Shown here: piece after piece, positions 1 through 8,108 of the stretch
Layout: each line of letters opens with the position of its first letter
How positions within the stretch are numbered: the first letter of the stretch is position 1
DNA from: Flavihumibacter sp.
Lineage (GTDB): Bacteria; Bacteroidota; Bacteroidia; Chitinophagales; Chitinophagaceae
Direction of reading: 5' to 3'
DNA: 14,039 bases
Assembly (NCBI GenBank): GCA_025455285.1
Contig: JALOMU010000029.1
Location: 1-14,039, forward strand
The notes under the pieces: generated by a model
What the model saw: only the letters and a program-made list of their open reading frames with translations
Told to the model about the DNA's origin: nothing
Databases searched by the model: none
Position numbers and translations under genes: made by a program

Positions 1-897
1 AAACTAGCCGGACTTATCACTTACCGCGACATCCTGCAATTGCATAGTTTTCCACATGCCAACAAAGATTCCTTTGGTCGCCTGGTAGTAGGCGCTGCAG
101 TAGGCATTACCAAAGATATGCTTGACCGAGTTGCAGCCCTCCAACATGTGGGAGTGGATGTCATTACCCTTGATTCCGCGCATGGTCATACCAGAGGAGT
201 AATGGAAGCAGTAAAAAACATCAAAAAGAATTTTAAAGAATTACAGGTAATAGCAGGTAATGTGGGAACAGCCGACGGAGCAAGAGCCCTGGCAGAAGCT
301 GGAGCTGATTGCGTAAAAGTGGGTATCGGTCCGGGTTCTATTTGTACCACCCGAATCGTTGCCGGTGCAGGTGTTCCTCAACTAACTGCAGTTATGGAAG
401 CCTACAGCGCCCTTCAACCAATGGGTATCCCTCTTATTGCAGATGGAGGTATCCGGTATACCGGTGACATGGTGAAAGCACTGGCAGCCGGAGCCAGTTG
501 CGTAATGATGGGTAGCGTGTTTGCCGGGGTTGAAGAAAGTCCGGGTGAAACCATCATTTACGAAGGCCGGAAATTCAAGGAATACCGGGGTATGGGCTCT
601 ATCGGGGCCATGTCCCAGGGTTCAAGCGACCGCTATTTTCAGGATGTGGAAGACGATATTAAAAAACTGGTTCCCGAAGGTATTGAAGGACGAGTTGCTT
701 ATAAGGGGCACCTGAAAGAAGTAGTTGCCCAGTTTGTAGGTGGTCTGCGTGCCGGTATGGGGTATTGCGGAGCAAAAGATCTGGAAACCCTTCAAAATAC
801 AGCCCGCTTCACTAAGATCACGAATGCCGGTATGAAGGAAAGCCACGCGCACGATGTGGATATCACGAAAGAAGCTCCTAACTATAGCAGGAAATAA
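1..897 (+). CDS. guaB: IMP dehydrogenase, 5'-truncated by window edge
   Basis: Catalyses NAD-dependent oxidation of IMP to XMP, the committed step of GMP synthesis, in the cytoplasm. The frame is open from base 1, so the gene starts upstream; the 298 residues here are about 60% of a usual ~490-residue IMPDH. The first codons ([12 protein letters not shown]) match the end of the CBS (Bateman) module and the return to the TIM barrel. Visible signatures are the catalytic loop [11 protein letters not shown], with the nucleophilic Cys at 343-345; the phosphate-binding IADGGIRY; the [10 protein letters not shown] segment; the Arg-Tyr pair of the mobile flap at 631-636 (SSDRYF); and the C-terminal part containing [10 protein letters not shown]. 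The stop is TAA at 895-897, 29 bases before lnt, with no hairpin between them, so read-through into lnt is plausible. An internal TTG at 40 is not a credible start because the homology continues upstream of it. Confidence 0.97.
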   Translation, partial: KLAGLITYRDILQLHSFPHANKDSFGRLVVGAAVGITKDMLDRVAALQHVGVDVITLDSAHGHTRGVMEAVKNIKKNFKELQVIAGNVGTADGARALAEAGADCVKVGIGPGSICTTRIVAGAGVPQLTAVMEAYSALQPMGIPLIADGGIRYTGDMVKALAAGASCVMMGSVFAGVEESPGETIIYEGRKFKEYRGMGSIGAMSQGSSDRYFQDVEDDIKKLVPEGIEGRVAYKGHLKEVVAQFVGGLRAGMGYCGAKDLETLQNTARFTKITNAGMKESHAHDVDITKEAPNYSRK

Positions 898-926
898 TTA
901 AAGAGGGATGAACTATTTTCGTTGGA

Positions 927-2537
927 ATGAAGAAGTTTCATCCCTTTCTTTTATCAGTTGCAAGTGGACTTTTATTAGCAGCAGCATGGCCACCCATGCC
1001 AACCACCCTGCTGATTTTTATTGCCTTTGTTCCTCTTTTTTACCTGCTTGAACAGGGACCATCCAGATTCGCATTCGTAGCCTGGTCCTTTCTTTCTATG
1101 CTGATCTGGAACAGCATTACTACCTGGTGGATCTGGAACTCCACAGATGTTGGAGCAATAGGCGCCATTATTGCCAATTCCGCTTTCATGAGCCTTCCCT
1201 GGCTTGCATTCTATAATGTTCACCAGCGATTGGGTGCCAAATTCAGTTACTGGGCATTTCTGGCCTGCTGGATGACGTTTGAATATATCCATCTCAACTG
1301 GGAACTAAGCTGGCCCTGGCTTACCCTCGGAAATGTATTTGCCAATACCTCCAACTGGATTCAGTGGTACGAATTCACAGGCACATCCGGTGGCTCTCTT
1401 TGGGTATTACTTGTAAATATATTATTCTTCCGAAAACTCATTCAACTTCCTAACGCTTCCCGTCCTCAGATTAAGCCGGCAGGAAGTTTACTGCTTATCG
1501 CCATTGGTGTACCTGTTGCGATATCTTTTGCTGTAAAAAATTTCACCCTCAGCAAAGAAGAAACAAAGAATTCCAATCAAAAAAACACAGTTGTAGTTCA
1601 GCCCAACATTGATCCCTATGCGAAATTTTTTCCTGGCACACAGGAGCAGCAACTACAACAATTAATCCGGCTAAGCGAAGCTGCGATTGACAGCCAGACG
1701 GTACTGGTAGTTTGGCCAGAAACAGCCATCAATTCCCCTAATGGCCTGGATGAAGCACGATTAAGACAGAACAGTTCCCTGGAACCGGTATGGAACTTTT
1801 TAAGCAGGCACCCCAAGATCAGGTTGTTGTCTGGGATTGAAGCCTACGGATTTTTGCCCGCGGATACTGAATCCCCTTATGCACGTCCCATTCCCGGTTC
1901 CAATCTGAAATACGAAGCCTATAACACGGCTGCCTTGCTCGACAGTTCGGGTATCCTTATCCGTTACCACAAGTCCAAACTGGTACCCGGCGTAGAAACC
2001 CTCCCTTCCTTTCTTCGCTTTTTGGATAAATGGTTTGAACAATTTGGAGGCACTACCGGTGGGTATGCCAAACAGGAAGAAAGAACCGTACTGGTGGATC
2101 AAAACAGCGGGCTGGCAATCGCTCCTGCTATCTGTTATGAATCCATTTATGGAGATTTCATGACAGGATTTTTCCGTAATAAAGCGAACGTTATGGTAAT
2201 TATCACCAATGATGGCTGGTGGGGAAATACAGCCGGACATAAACAACACCTCGCCTATGCGCGTTTGCGTGCAATCGAAACCCGTCGCTGGGTGGTCAGA
2301 AGTGCTAACACAGGCATCAGCGCCTTTATTGACCCCTATGGAACAATTGTACAGCAACAGGGATGGGATAGTTCCGCAACCATTAAGCAATCAATTCAAC
2401 CGATAGAAAAACAAACCCTTTTTGTTCGATTCGGCGATTGGATCTCCTGGATTATGATTGTGTTATCAATTCTACTGGTTTCCTGGTCGAGCATTATATA
2501 TTTAACCAGGAAGAAAACTGCTAAAACAACTACCTGA
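927..2537 (+). CDS. lnt: Apolipoprotein N-acyltransferase
   Basis: Transfers the third acyl chain from a phospholipid to the N-terminal diacylglyceryl-cysteine of lipoproteins, in the inner membrane with its active site facing the periplasm. The 536 residues match the usual Lnt size. About six hydrophobic segments fill residues 8-205, followed by a nitrilase-like (carbon-nitrogen hydrolase) domain at about 220-490 and a final membrane helix at about 503-526. The catalytic triad can be assigned by comparison with E. coli Lnt: Glu265 in VVWPETAIN, Lys349 in RYHKSKLVP and Cys403 in APAICYES. Glu357 (VPGVE) corresponds to the second conserved acidic residue, and NDGWWG at 428-433 is also typical. 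The ATG at 927 places the first membrane helix right at the N-terminus. No clear Shine-Dalgarno is seen. The stop overlaps the next start (TGATG at 2535-2539). Confidence 0.96.
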   Translation: MKKFHPFLLSVASGLLLAAAWPPMPTTLLIFIAFVPLFYLLEQGPSRFAFVAWSFLSMLIWNSITTWWIWNSTDVGAIGAIIANSAFMSLPWLAFYNVHQRLGAKFSYWAFLACWMTFEYIHLNWELSWPWLTLGNVFANTSNWIQWYEFTGTSGGSLWVLLVNILFFRKLIQLPNASRPQIKPAGSLLLIAIGVPVAISFAVKNFTLSKEETKNSNQKNTVVVQPNIDPYAKFFPGTQEQQLQQLIRLSEAAIDSQTVLVVWPETAINSPNGLDEARLRQNSSLEPVWNFLSRHPKIRLLSGIEAYGFLPADTESPYARPIPGSNLKYEAYNTAALLDSSGILIRYHKSKLVPGVETLPSFLRFLDKWFEQFGGTTGGYAKQEERTVLVDQNSGLAIAPAICYESIYGDFMTGFFRNKANVMVIITNDGWWGNTAGHKQHLAYARLRAIETRRWVVRSANTGISAFIDPYGTIVQQQGWDSSATIKQSIQPIEKQTLFVRFGDWISWIMIVLSILLVSWSSIIYLTRKKTAKTTT

Positions 2538-3301
2538 TGCATTACCAGCTTATTGGAACCGGAAAACCTGTAGTACTAATCCATGGGTTTGGAGAAGACA
2601 GCAGTATTTGGCAACAACAACTCGAATTCCTTGAATCACGCTGGCAACTCATCGTACCGGATTTACCGGGAACAGGGCATACCGCACCGGAATCCGAACT
2701 CACCATGGAATCCATGGCAGCTGGTATCCGGGATATACTCGATAAAGAAAAGATCGATAGCTGTATCTTACTTGGACATTCCATGGGTGGTTATATCAGC
2801 CTGGCTTTTGCTGAATTATACCCAGACCGAATCAATGGTCTCGGTTTATTGCACTCCAGTGCATTTGCCGACAGTGAGGCCAAAAAGGAAACCCGCCGAA
2901 AAAGCATAGCCTTTATTAAAAAACAGGGATCACTTCCCTACATGGAAGCCTCCACTCCCAATTTGTTTGCTGAAGAAAATCGGTTACCCATGACCGGTTT
3001 AATCCAAAACCTGGTGGATCGGCATGCGTACATGAAACCGGAAACACTGGCGGCCTTTTTAGAAGCTATGATGGCCCGGCCCGACAGAACACAGATTCTG
3101 AAAAAAGCCAATTTCCCGGTCTTATTTATTGTTGGCAAGGGGGATCAGGCAGTACCTTTTACAGACTCCATGCAACAGGTATATCTCCCTGATTTGTCCT
3201 ATATTTATATACTTGAAAAGTCCGGGCACATGGGTATGCTGGAAGAAACCGGTAGCTTTAATCAGGCGCTAGTTGAATTTATTTCCAGCACACCGATGTA
3301 G
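2537..3301 (+). CDS. Alpha/beta hydrolase, cytoplasmic
   Basis: A 254-residue alpha/beta-fold hydrolase without a signal peptide. The oxyanion-side motif VVLIHGFGEDSSIW is at residues 12-25. The nucleophile elbow GHSMGG places Ser82 as nucleophile. The acid is probably Asp203 (VGKGDQAVP) and the base His231 (SGHMGM), so the triad is complete. The PDLPGTGHT segment is typical of the esterase / C-C hydrolase / haloperoxidase-like branch, but the substrate cannot be read from the sequence. A BioH- or MenH-like role is possible but not supported by specific residues. The start codon shares one base with the lnt stop (TGATG), so translation is probably coupled to lnt. Whether it acts in lipid or lipoprotein metabolism is only suggested by position. 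Confidence 0.93.
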   Translation: MHYQLIGTGKPVVLIHGFGEDSSIWQQQLEFLESRWQLIVPDLPGTGHTAPESELTMESMAAGIRDILDKEKIDSCILLGHSMGGYISLAFAELYPDRINGLGLLHSSAFADSEAKKETRRKSIAFIKKQGSLPYMEASTPNLFAEENRLPMTGLIQNLVDRHAYMKPETLAAFLEAMMARPDRTQILKKANFPVLFIVGKGDQAVPFTDSMQQVYLPDLSYIYILEKSGHMGMLEETGSFNQALVEFISSTPM

Positions 3302-3318
3302 TCAGTTAACCATTTTAG

Positions 3319-5970
3319 ATGAAAACAATCGGTATACTGCTGTTGGTGTTGTTTGGGATAAGCTCTGCTGCATTAGCAGCGCATATTCGAGGAGGTGAGT
3401 TAACATACAGATACCTGGGTGCCGGTACCCAACCAAACACTTCGAGGTACGAACTGACGCTTAAACTATATGTTGATTGTAGCGCCCGGGGGGAAGGCCA
3501 GCTGGACGGCAGTGTATCCTTTAGTATTTTCAGAAAAACAGGTGGCATCAGCCTGCTGCAAAGCGTTACTGCTCCTTTTACCAATGAGCAACGAATTGAA
3601 TACGATCCCAATTCCAACCCCTGTATCCTCAATCCACCAACTGATATTTGTTATCGCCTTCGTTATTATACAGTTGTCGTATCCCTTCCAGACTCAGATG
3701 ATGGCTACTCAGTTGCTTTCCAGCGCTGTTGCCGGATTGACAACATCCGAAATGTTGCAGGAAACAGTGGTGATGTAGGAGCTACTTATTCCTGTGAAAT
3801 TCCAGGCACCAGGGCGCTGAATGATGCATTGAATAACTCCAGTCCCAGTTTCAACCCCAATGATGCCATTGCCATTTGTGTTGGTACCAATTTCACCTTC
3901 GATTTTTCAGCAGAAGATCAGGACGGAGATTCACTCGCTTATGAATTCTGTAATGCATTTGTTGGGGGCGGACGGGAACCAGGTGTATGCGTAACCTGTA
4001 CTTCCCCCAATCCAACTTCCTCGCCACCACACTCTTCCATTAATTACAGGGGGGGCTTCAATGGAACCAACCCGCTGGGTGGATCAGTCAGCATCAACCG
4101 GAATACCGGGCTGATGACAGGAGTGGCCCCCAATGCGGTAGGGCAATATGTAGTTACTGCCTGTGTTCGGGAATACCGGCGGGGTGTATTAATCAACACC
4201 CATCGAAAAGATATTCATATATCTGTTTCCAATTGCCAGCCGTTAAGAGCATTCCTTGACCCGGATTATAGTTTTTGCGACGATTTTAATGTGACATTTC
4301 AAAACGGCCAGGCAAATCCGGCAGGTGCTGTCTATATCTGGAATTTCGGAGACGGTTCCGGTAATGATACGGTGTCAACTGCACTGGGACAAATACAGCA
4401 CCAATATGCTGATTCCGGCACCTATACGGTGAAATTAAAAGTTCTATTAGCTGGTGGACAGTGCGTGGATTCAACTACCACACTAGCCAAGGTATATCCC
4501 GGATTCTTCCCAGGCTTTACGTTCCTGGGTTCCTGCCTTCTTACTCCATTCAGCTTTGTTGATACAACGCGGAGCCGATATGGAACAGTGAGTAAATGGG
4601 CCTGGAATTTTGGCGATGAAACAACCGACACCGATGTTGCTACCATTCGCAACCCCTCCTATAAGTTCAACTCTCTTGGAGTAAAGACTGTAACCTTACA
4701 AGTGGAAAGTGATAAAGGCTGCAAGGGTACGGCTACGGTCCAGGTAGAAGTCCGGGATCGCCCCAACCTGATATTACCTTTTAAAGACACACTGATTTGC
4801 AGTATTGATCAACTGCCATTAATAGCCACGGCACCAGGTACCTTAAACCCAGTTTTCACCTGGACGCCCAATTACAATATTCGGTTTGCGAACACCCCCA
4901 ACCCTATTGTGGAACCTAAAGTAACAACCACTTACAGGGTGAATTTGAATGATAATGGATGTACTGCAAATGACTCTATCCGTGTTCGGGTAGTTGACCA
5001 GGTTACATTGAGAACAGCACCTGACACAACCATCTGTCTGACTGATCCTGTTCCCCTTGCAGCATTTGGTGATGGGCTGCGCTATGAATGGACACCCGCA
5101 GCCGACCTGGATGATCCTGCCAGTCGCACTCCTTTTGCAATTCCAACTGCCACAACAACCTACTCTGTAACCGCCCGGATTGGAGGCTGTTCAGCTACTG
5201 ACCAGATTACCGTGCGTGCAGTACCTTATCCAGGTGCAGATGCCGGAGAAGACCGGTTTATTTGTTACCTCGATTCCACCCTGCTGACAGGAACCATCCA
5301 GGGAGCCTTCTTCAATTGGTCGCCGCAAAGCACCTTGCTCGACGCCAACACACTAACCCCAATTGCCCTGCCAAGATTCAGCACCCGGTATGTGCTGACA
5401 GTTACAGATACCATTGGATGTCCTAAACCGGGCAGAGATACTGTTTTAGTTGGTGTACGTCCACCTGTACCCGCATTTGCAGGAAATGATACGGCCATTG
5501 TTGTAGGACAGCCACTCCAATTGAATGCCACTGGTGGAGCTATTTATCGCTGGGAGCCATCCACGGGATTAACAGACCCCTTGATTTCAAACCCGATTGC
5601 TAACATCACTCAGAATCAAACCTATACGGTAAGGGTTTCTACTCCAGAAGATTGTTTTGCCCTGGACACCATTAATGTAACTGTATTTACTACTGCACCT
5701 GATATTTTCGTCCCGAATGCCTTTACGCCTGGTAAAGCTACCAACCCTATTTTCCGACCTATCCCGGTAGGTATTGCCCAGATCGACTATTTCAGGGTAT
5801 TTAACCGTTGGGGACAAATGGTTTACAGCAGTTCGAGTTCAGGAGGTGGCTGGGATGGCAAAGTAGGAGGACGTGATCAGGGTACTGATACCTATGTATG
5901 GATGGTGCAGGGACGTGATTTTACAGGAAAAGTAATTTTCAAAAAAGGAACTGTTGTTTTGATACGGTAA
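3319..5970 (+). CDS. Secreted PKD/Ig-repeat protein with T9SS type B (CHU_C) sorting domain
   Basis: An 883-residue exported protein, probably extracellular or cell-surface. A signal peptide covers residues 1-20 (hydrophobic core IGILLLVLFGISSAALA, cut near ALA|A). Residues 21-303 form a Cys-rich N-terminal region of the kind often found ahead of PKD domains in Bacteroidetes (HIRGGELTYRY; 11 cysteines, including CC at 137-138 and CVTC at 224-227). Two PKD domains follow at about 310-392 and 395-478, marked by WNFGDGSGND and WNFGDETTD. Four Ig-like repeats of about 75 residues span 484-790. The last ~88 residues (IFVPNAFTPG, FRVFNRWGQMVY, GWDGK, DTYVWMV, GTVVLIR) match the gliding-motility-associated C-terminal domain used as a type B T9SS signal. 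An in-frame TAG directly before the ATG fixes the earliest possible start. It lies 17 bases after the hydrolase. A binding or adhesion role is inferred; no catalytic motif is visible. Confidence 0.93.
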   Translation: MKTIGILLLVLFGISSAALAAHIRGGELTYRYLGAGTQPNTSRYELTLKLYVDCSARGEGQLDGSVSFSIFRKTGGISLLQSVTAPFTNEQRIEYDPNSNPCILNPPTDICYRLRYYTVVVSLPDSDDGYSVAFQRCCRIDNIRNVAGNSGDVGATYSCEIPGTRALNDALNNSSPSFNPNDAIAICVGTNFTFDFSAEDQDGDSLAYEFCNAFVGGGREPGVCVTCTSPNPTSSPPHSSINYRGGFNGTNPLGGSVSINRNTGLMTGVAPNAVGQYVVTACVREYRRGVLINTHRKDIHISVSNCQPLRAFLDPDYSFCDDFNVTFQNGQANPAGAVYIWNFGDGSGNDTVSTALGQIQHQYADSGTYTVKLKVLLAGGQCVDSTTTLAKVYPGFFPGFTFLGSCLLTPFSFVDTTRSRYGTVSKWAWNFGDETTDTDVATIRNPSYKFNSLGVKTVTLQVESDKGCKGTATVQVEVRDRPNLILPFKDTLICSIDQLPLIATAPGTLNPVFTWTPNYNIRFANTPNPIVEPKVTTTYRVNLNDNGCTANDSIRVRVVDQVTLRTAPDTTICLTDPVPLAAFGDGLRYEWTPAADLDDPASRTPFAIPTATTTYSVTARIGGCSATDQITVRAVPYPGADAGEDRFICYLDSTLLTGTIQGAFFNWSPQSTLLDANTLTPIALPRFSTRYVLTVTDTIGCPKPGRDTVLVGVRPPVPAFAGNDTAIVVGQPLQLNATGGAIYRWEPSTGLTDPLISNPIANITQNQTYTVRVSTPEDCFALDTINVTVFTTAPDIFVPNAFTPGKATNPIFRPIPVGIAQIDYFRVFNRWGQMVYSSSSSGGGWDGKVGGRDQGTDTYVWMVQGRDFTGKVIFKKGTVVLIR
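4768..5688 (+). repeat. Four tandem Ig-like repeats (~75 residues each) within the T9SS cargo gene
   Basis: Protein-level repeats at residues about 484-559, 562-635, 639-713 and 718-790. Each follows the same plan: an opening strand with D-T/R-x-I-C (the last copy has V in place of C), a PLxA/LxL strand, an aromatic-W-x-P core (FTWTP, YEWTP, FNWSP, YRWEP), a loop with D/N-P, a T-x-x-Y strand (TTTYRV, TTTYSV, STRYVL, NQTYTV), then G/D-C and a final I/T-x-V strand. The units are clearly diverged, so this is old protein-domain duplication and not a nucleotide repeat array. It probably forms a rod that spaces the N-terminal region away from the sorting domain. Confidence 0.8.
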
Positions 5971-5974
5971 CCAC

Positions 5975-5980
5975 AAAGGA
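5975..5980 (+). promoter_or_regulatory. Shine-Dalgarno-like AAAGGA before the SDR gene
   Basis: AAAGGA ends 9 bases before the ATG at 5990, in the 19-base gap after the cargo gene. It is the clearest ribosome-binding site among the plus-strand genes here; the others show little purine-rich sequence, as is common in Bacteroidetes. It supports the chosen SDR start. Confidence 0.55.
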
Positions 5981-5989
5981 CTTTTTTAC

Positions 5990-6748
5990 ATGAAACATAT
6001 TGCATTGATCACCGGTGCCAGCTCCGGATTTGGCTGGGCAACCGCCAGAAAACTGGCAGAAAAAGGATATGATCTGATTTTAACAGGCCGGAGAGGAGAT
6101 CGGCTGCAGGCCTTGGAAACGGAGTTGCATAATATGTTCGGCACAAAATGCCGGTTGCTGGTATTTGATGTACGTGATAAGAAAACCGTTTTCCAGCAAA
6201 TAGAAAGCCTTGAAGATAACTGGAAGAAGATCGATGTATTGATCAATAACGCAGGGCTGGCCCTGGGAAGGGACTATTTTGAAGATGCCGACATGGACGA
6301 TTGGGAAACCATGATCGACACCAACCTGAAAGGAGTTATTTATATAACCCGCGCTGTGCTGCCCCATATGATCGCACACAAAAAAGGGCATATCATCAAT
6401 ATGGGCTCCATTGCCGGTAAGGAGATCTACGAAAAAGGCAATGTTTACTGTGCTTCTAAACATGCGTTGGATGCCCTTTCCAGGTCCATGCGGGTGGATT
6501 TACTTCGGCATGGCATCAAGGTGACAGCCATTCATCCGGGAGCCGCAGAAACCGAGTTTTCCATCGTGCGGTTCAAAGGGGATTCGGAAAAAGCGGAAGC
6601 TGTTTACACTGGATTTAAACCCCTTGACCCTGAAGACATTGCAGAAACCATCTGGTTCTGTGCCAGCCAGCCTGCCCATGTTTGTATCAACGACCTGGAA
6701 ATTACCTGCACAGCGCAGGCCAATGCTTATCTTTTCCATAAGGAATAA
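5990..6748 (+). CDS. Short-chain dehydrogenase/reductase (classical SDR)
   Basis: A 252-residue cytoplasmic NAD(P)-dependent oxidoreductase of the classical SDR type. The Rossmann cofactor motif TGASSGFG is at 8-15, the structural NNAG at 86-89, and the catalytic residues are Asn112, Ser140 (NMGSIAG), Tyr153 and Lys157 (VYCASK). Arg34-Arg35 after the second strand (LTGRRGD) suggests preference for NADPH. HPGAAETEF at 182-190 is the usual PG...TE cofactor-side loop. Overall it resembles the YdfG group (3-hydroxy acid / serine dehydrogenase-like), but the substrate is not determined by the sequence. It is 19 bases downstream of the cargo gene and probably the last gene of the guaB-lnt run, with no obvious functional link to its neighbours. 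Confidence 0.94.
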   Translation: MKHIALITGASSGFGWATARKLAEKGYDLILTGRRGDRLQALETELHNMFGTKCRLLVFDVRDKKTVFQQIESLEDNWKKIDVLINNAGLALGRDYFEDADMDDWETMIDTNLKGVIYITRAVLPHMIAHKKGHIINMGSIAGKEIYEKGNVYCASKHALDALSRSMRVDLLRHGIKVTAIHPGAAETEFSIVRFKGDSEKAEAVYTGFKPLDPEDIAETIWFCASQPAHVCINDLEITCTAQANAYLFHKE

Positions 6749-6876
6749 AAAAGCAGCCGGTGTTACAATAGCAGCCCCATCCTGACGTTTATTTCTGGAA
6801 TTCCAAACCCTGTTCAAATCCAGCCTGGTTTTTGTGGTAATTAAGAAGTCCACCAACCATGGGAGCGATTTGATAA

Positions 6877-7389
6877 ATGAAAACTGTTAGGATGAAAAAC
6901 CTTATTTTTTCTGCCCTCACCATGGCGGCCATTGCCTTAACCGGCACTACCCAGGCTCAGGACCTAATCCGGCAACAAACCTGCCAGACCCAGTCGGTCC
7001 AGCACCAAATCGACAGTTTAAAACGATATTATTCTGCCCATGGGTTTTCCCTGATGAGGGAAGCCAGCATGCAGATGGAAAGTCAGTATGAAATGCCCAT
7101 CATCGTTCCCCTTACCCAGGGAGAATGGTATAGTTTTGTATATGTAGGAAACCCGGAATCCAGGCTGCATGAAGTACGTATGTACGACTATATGGAGAAA
7201 ATGGTGATCTACAGGAAAAATCTGAAAAAGGATCCCTCTGCCAACGTCATTAATTTCACCTATGAATCGTTGGCCAGTGAATATCATATCATCAAGCCCG
7301 TCCAGATTAACAACAAACAAAAGGACCTATGCGGATATGTGATGTTATTCAAACGAACCGATAAAAGAACTGCCACTACTGGCAAATAA
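6877..7389 (+). CDS. Small secreted protein of unknown function
   Basis: A 170-residue protein that I do not recognise as a named family. A signal peptide covers about residues 1-27 (hydrophobic stretch LIFSALTMAAIALTG, likely cut at TQA|QD). The mature part has a short helical start (IRQQTCQTQSVQHQIDSLKR) and then a mostly beta pattern with WYSFVYVGNP, VRMYDYMEKMVIYRK and, near the C-terminus, YHIIKPVQIN and LCGYVMLFKR. Its only cysteines in the mature part, Cys36 and Cys142, could form a disulfide. Two stop codons (TGA TAA) immediately before the ATG at 6877 rule out an earlier start; Met6 at 6892 is a possible alternative. It is separated from the SDR gene by 128 bases, so it may have its own promoter, though I found no good TAnnTTTG match there. 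It probably acts in the periplasm or outside the cell. Confidence 0.8.
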   Translation: MKTVRMKNLIFSALTMAAIALTGTTQAQDLIRQQTCQTQSVQHQIDSLKRYYSAHGFSLMREASMQMESQYEMPIIVPLTQGEWYSFVYVGNPESRLHEVRMYDYMEKMVIYRKNLKKDPSANVINFTYESLASEYHIIKPVQINNKQKDLCGYVMLFKRTDKRTATTGK

Positions 7390-7466
7390 AAACCAAAGAG
7401 GCCTGGATCAAATCCTGGCCTCTTTAGTTAAACCAACCGTCCTGCAATAGTTTCTAGCTCTGCTAT
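7385..7466 (-). ncRNA. Candidate small RNA from promoter to shared terminator
   Basis: Inferred only from the promoter match upstream and the strong minus-strand terminator downstream. The transcript would be about 80 nt, with roughly 40 nt of single-stranded or weakly folded 5' part followed by the terminator hairpin and U tract. The 5' part contains two nine-base near-copies (on the plus strand CTGCAATAG at 7442-7450 and CTGCTATAG at 7460-7468). Its 3' end would overlap the end of the 6877-7389 coding region or its 3' UTR in antisense. I do not recognise a known RNA family. The exact ends are estimates. Confidence 0.3.
7395..7425. terminator. Bidirectional hairpin terminator between convergent gene blocks
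   Basis: Inverted repeat AAAGAGGCC (7395-7403), T, GGAT, loop CAA (7409-7411), ATCC, T, GGCCTCTTT (7417-7425). This gives 13 paired bases with a single T.T mismatch. It starts 6 bases after the stop of the small secreted protein. On the minus strand the hairpin is followed by GGTTTTTATTT, a good U-rich tract; on the plus strand only the TTT of the stem and AGTTA follow. It therefore works best for minus-strand transcripts but probably ends both. Confidence 0.85.
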
Positions 7467-7470
7467 AGTA

Positions 7471-7501
7471 CAAAAGTAAGCTCTTCGTATCCCCTGAACA
7501 A
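7471..7501 (-). promoter_or_regulatory. Putative Bacteroidetes-type promoter (TTG-N20-TACTTTTG)
   Basis: Read on the minus strand, TTG (7501-7499) is followed after exactly 20 bases by TACTTTTG (7478-7471). This matches the Bacteroidetes housekeeping consensus of -33 TTG and -7 TAnnTTTG with the right spacing. It lies just after the stop of the membrane-protein gene and points toward the hairpin at 7395-7425, with no protein-coding gene in between. Transcription would start near 7464-7467. Confidence 0.5.
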
Positions 7502-7517
7502 TACCCTAATGTGGTTA

Positions 7518-8108
7518 TTACTGACTGCCCAACATTGCATTCAGTTTGATCCAATCTTGCAGGATAGCCATTTCTTTTTTGATGCCTTTGCGTATTTGCT
7601 GAATCATGATAAATGCACCGGGAGGCACACTTGCACAACACAAAACCGTTAACCACAAAGGAGCATGCCGGCTGAATTCAGGCATCAGCAAATAGAAACC
7701 AACCAGGTAAATAACTACTATAGATATCGTTACCGGGCCATGTACAAACTTCCTGAAGCTACGATAGCGAATAGTTGCTTTTGTATAAGCTTCTGCCGAC
7801 AACCAGGTTTTAATACTTCTTGCTTTCTGTATGCTAAATACTTCTATCAAAATTCTGATGAGCAGGGTGCCAATCATCAGTCCTACCCCTGTTTTACCAG
7901 CAACTGTTGAATATGGATACCAGCGCACCAGGAACAAATAAATTAGCAGCACCGTGCAACTCAGTATCACAATGGTTGAATATTGTGATACCAGACTCGC
8001 GTTTCTTTTTGCAGTTGCCTGTTTTGACCAATCCTTATGCATTGTTTCTTTAGCATCCGATTGTTCCTTTTTCCAGGACTGTTTCAATTCAAATAATTCA
8101 TCCTGCAT
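7518..8108 (-). CDS. Four-helix membrane protein, possible sigma-factor regulator
   Basis: A 196-residue protein with a charged cytoplasmic-looking N-terminus (residues 1-42, rich in K, E and Q with the pattern LFELKQSWKKEQSDAKE) and four predicted membrane helices at about 44-62, 73-93, 124-142 and 150-170, then a short basic and amphipathic tail (QQIRKGIKKEMAILQDWIKL). It begins inside the end of the ECF sigma gene (11-base overlap), so it is translated with it. By position and layout it is a candidate anti-sigma factor or membrane sensor partner, but it has no zinc-binding HxxxCxxC anti-sigma motif and I cannot assign it to a known anti-sigma family. The function is inference from context. 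TAA stop at 7518-7520. Confidence 0.82.
   Translation of the reverse strand: MQDELFELKQSWKKEQSDAKETMHKDWSKQATAKRNASLVSQYSTIVILSCTVLLIYLFLVRWYPYSTVAGKTGVGLMIGTLLIRILIEVFSIQKARSIKTWLSAEAYTKATIRYRSFRKFVHGPVTISIVVIYLVGFYLLMPEFSRHAPLWLTVLCCASVPPGAFIMIQQIRKGIKKEMAILQDWIKLNAMLGSQ

Noticed and set aside
1800..2390. A 196-residue minus-strand frame antisense to lnt.
   Set aside because: It is a shadow of the lnt coding frame, which has the full catalytic triad; the antisense product shows no domain or signal.
6805..6831. Weak hairpin AAACC-CTG ... CAG-CCT-GGTTT followed by a short T run in the gap after the SDR gene.
   Set aside because: Only 5 plus 3 base pairs with a 3-base bulge; too weak to call a terminator, though it lies in the right place to end the guaB-SDR transcript.
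6749..6876. Search for a promoter before the small secreted protein.
   Set aside because: No TAnnTTTG is present; the closest is GCGATTTG at about 6864-6871, which lacks the TA and sits too close to the start codon.
7408..7656. An 82-residue minus-strand frame overlapping the end of the membrane-protein gene and the terminator.
   Set aside because: It runs through the terminator hairpin and overlaps the real gene in another frame; the composition looks random with many Cys and Arg and no recognisable start context.
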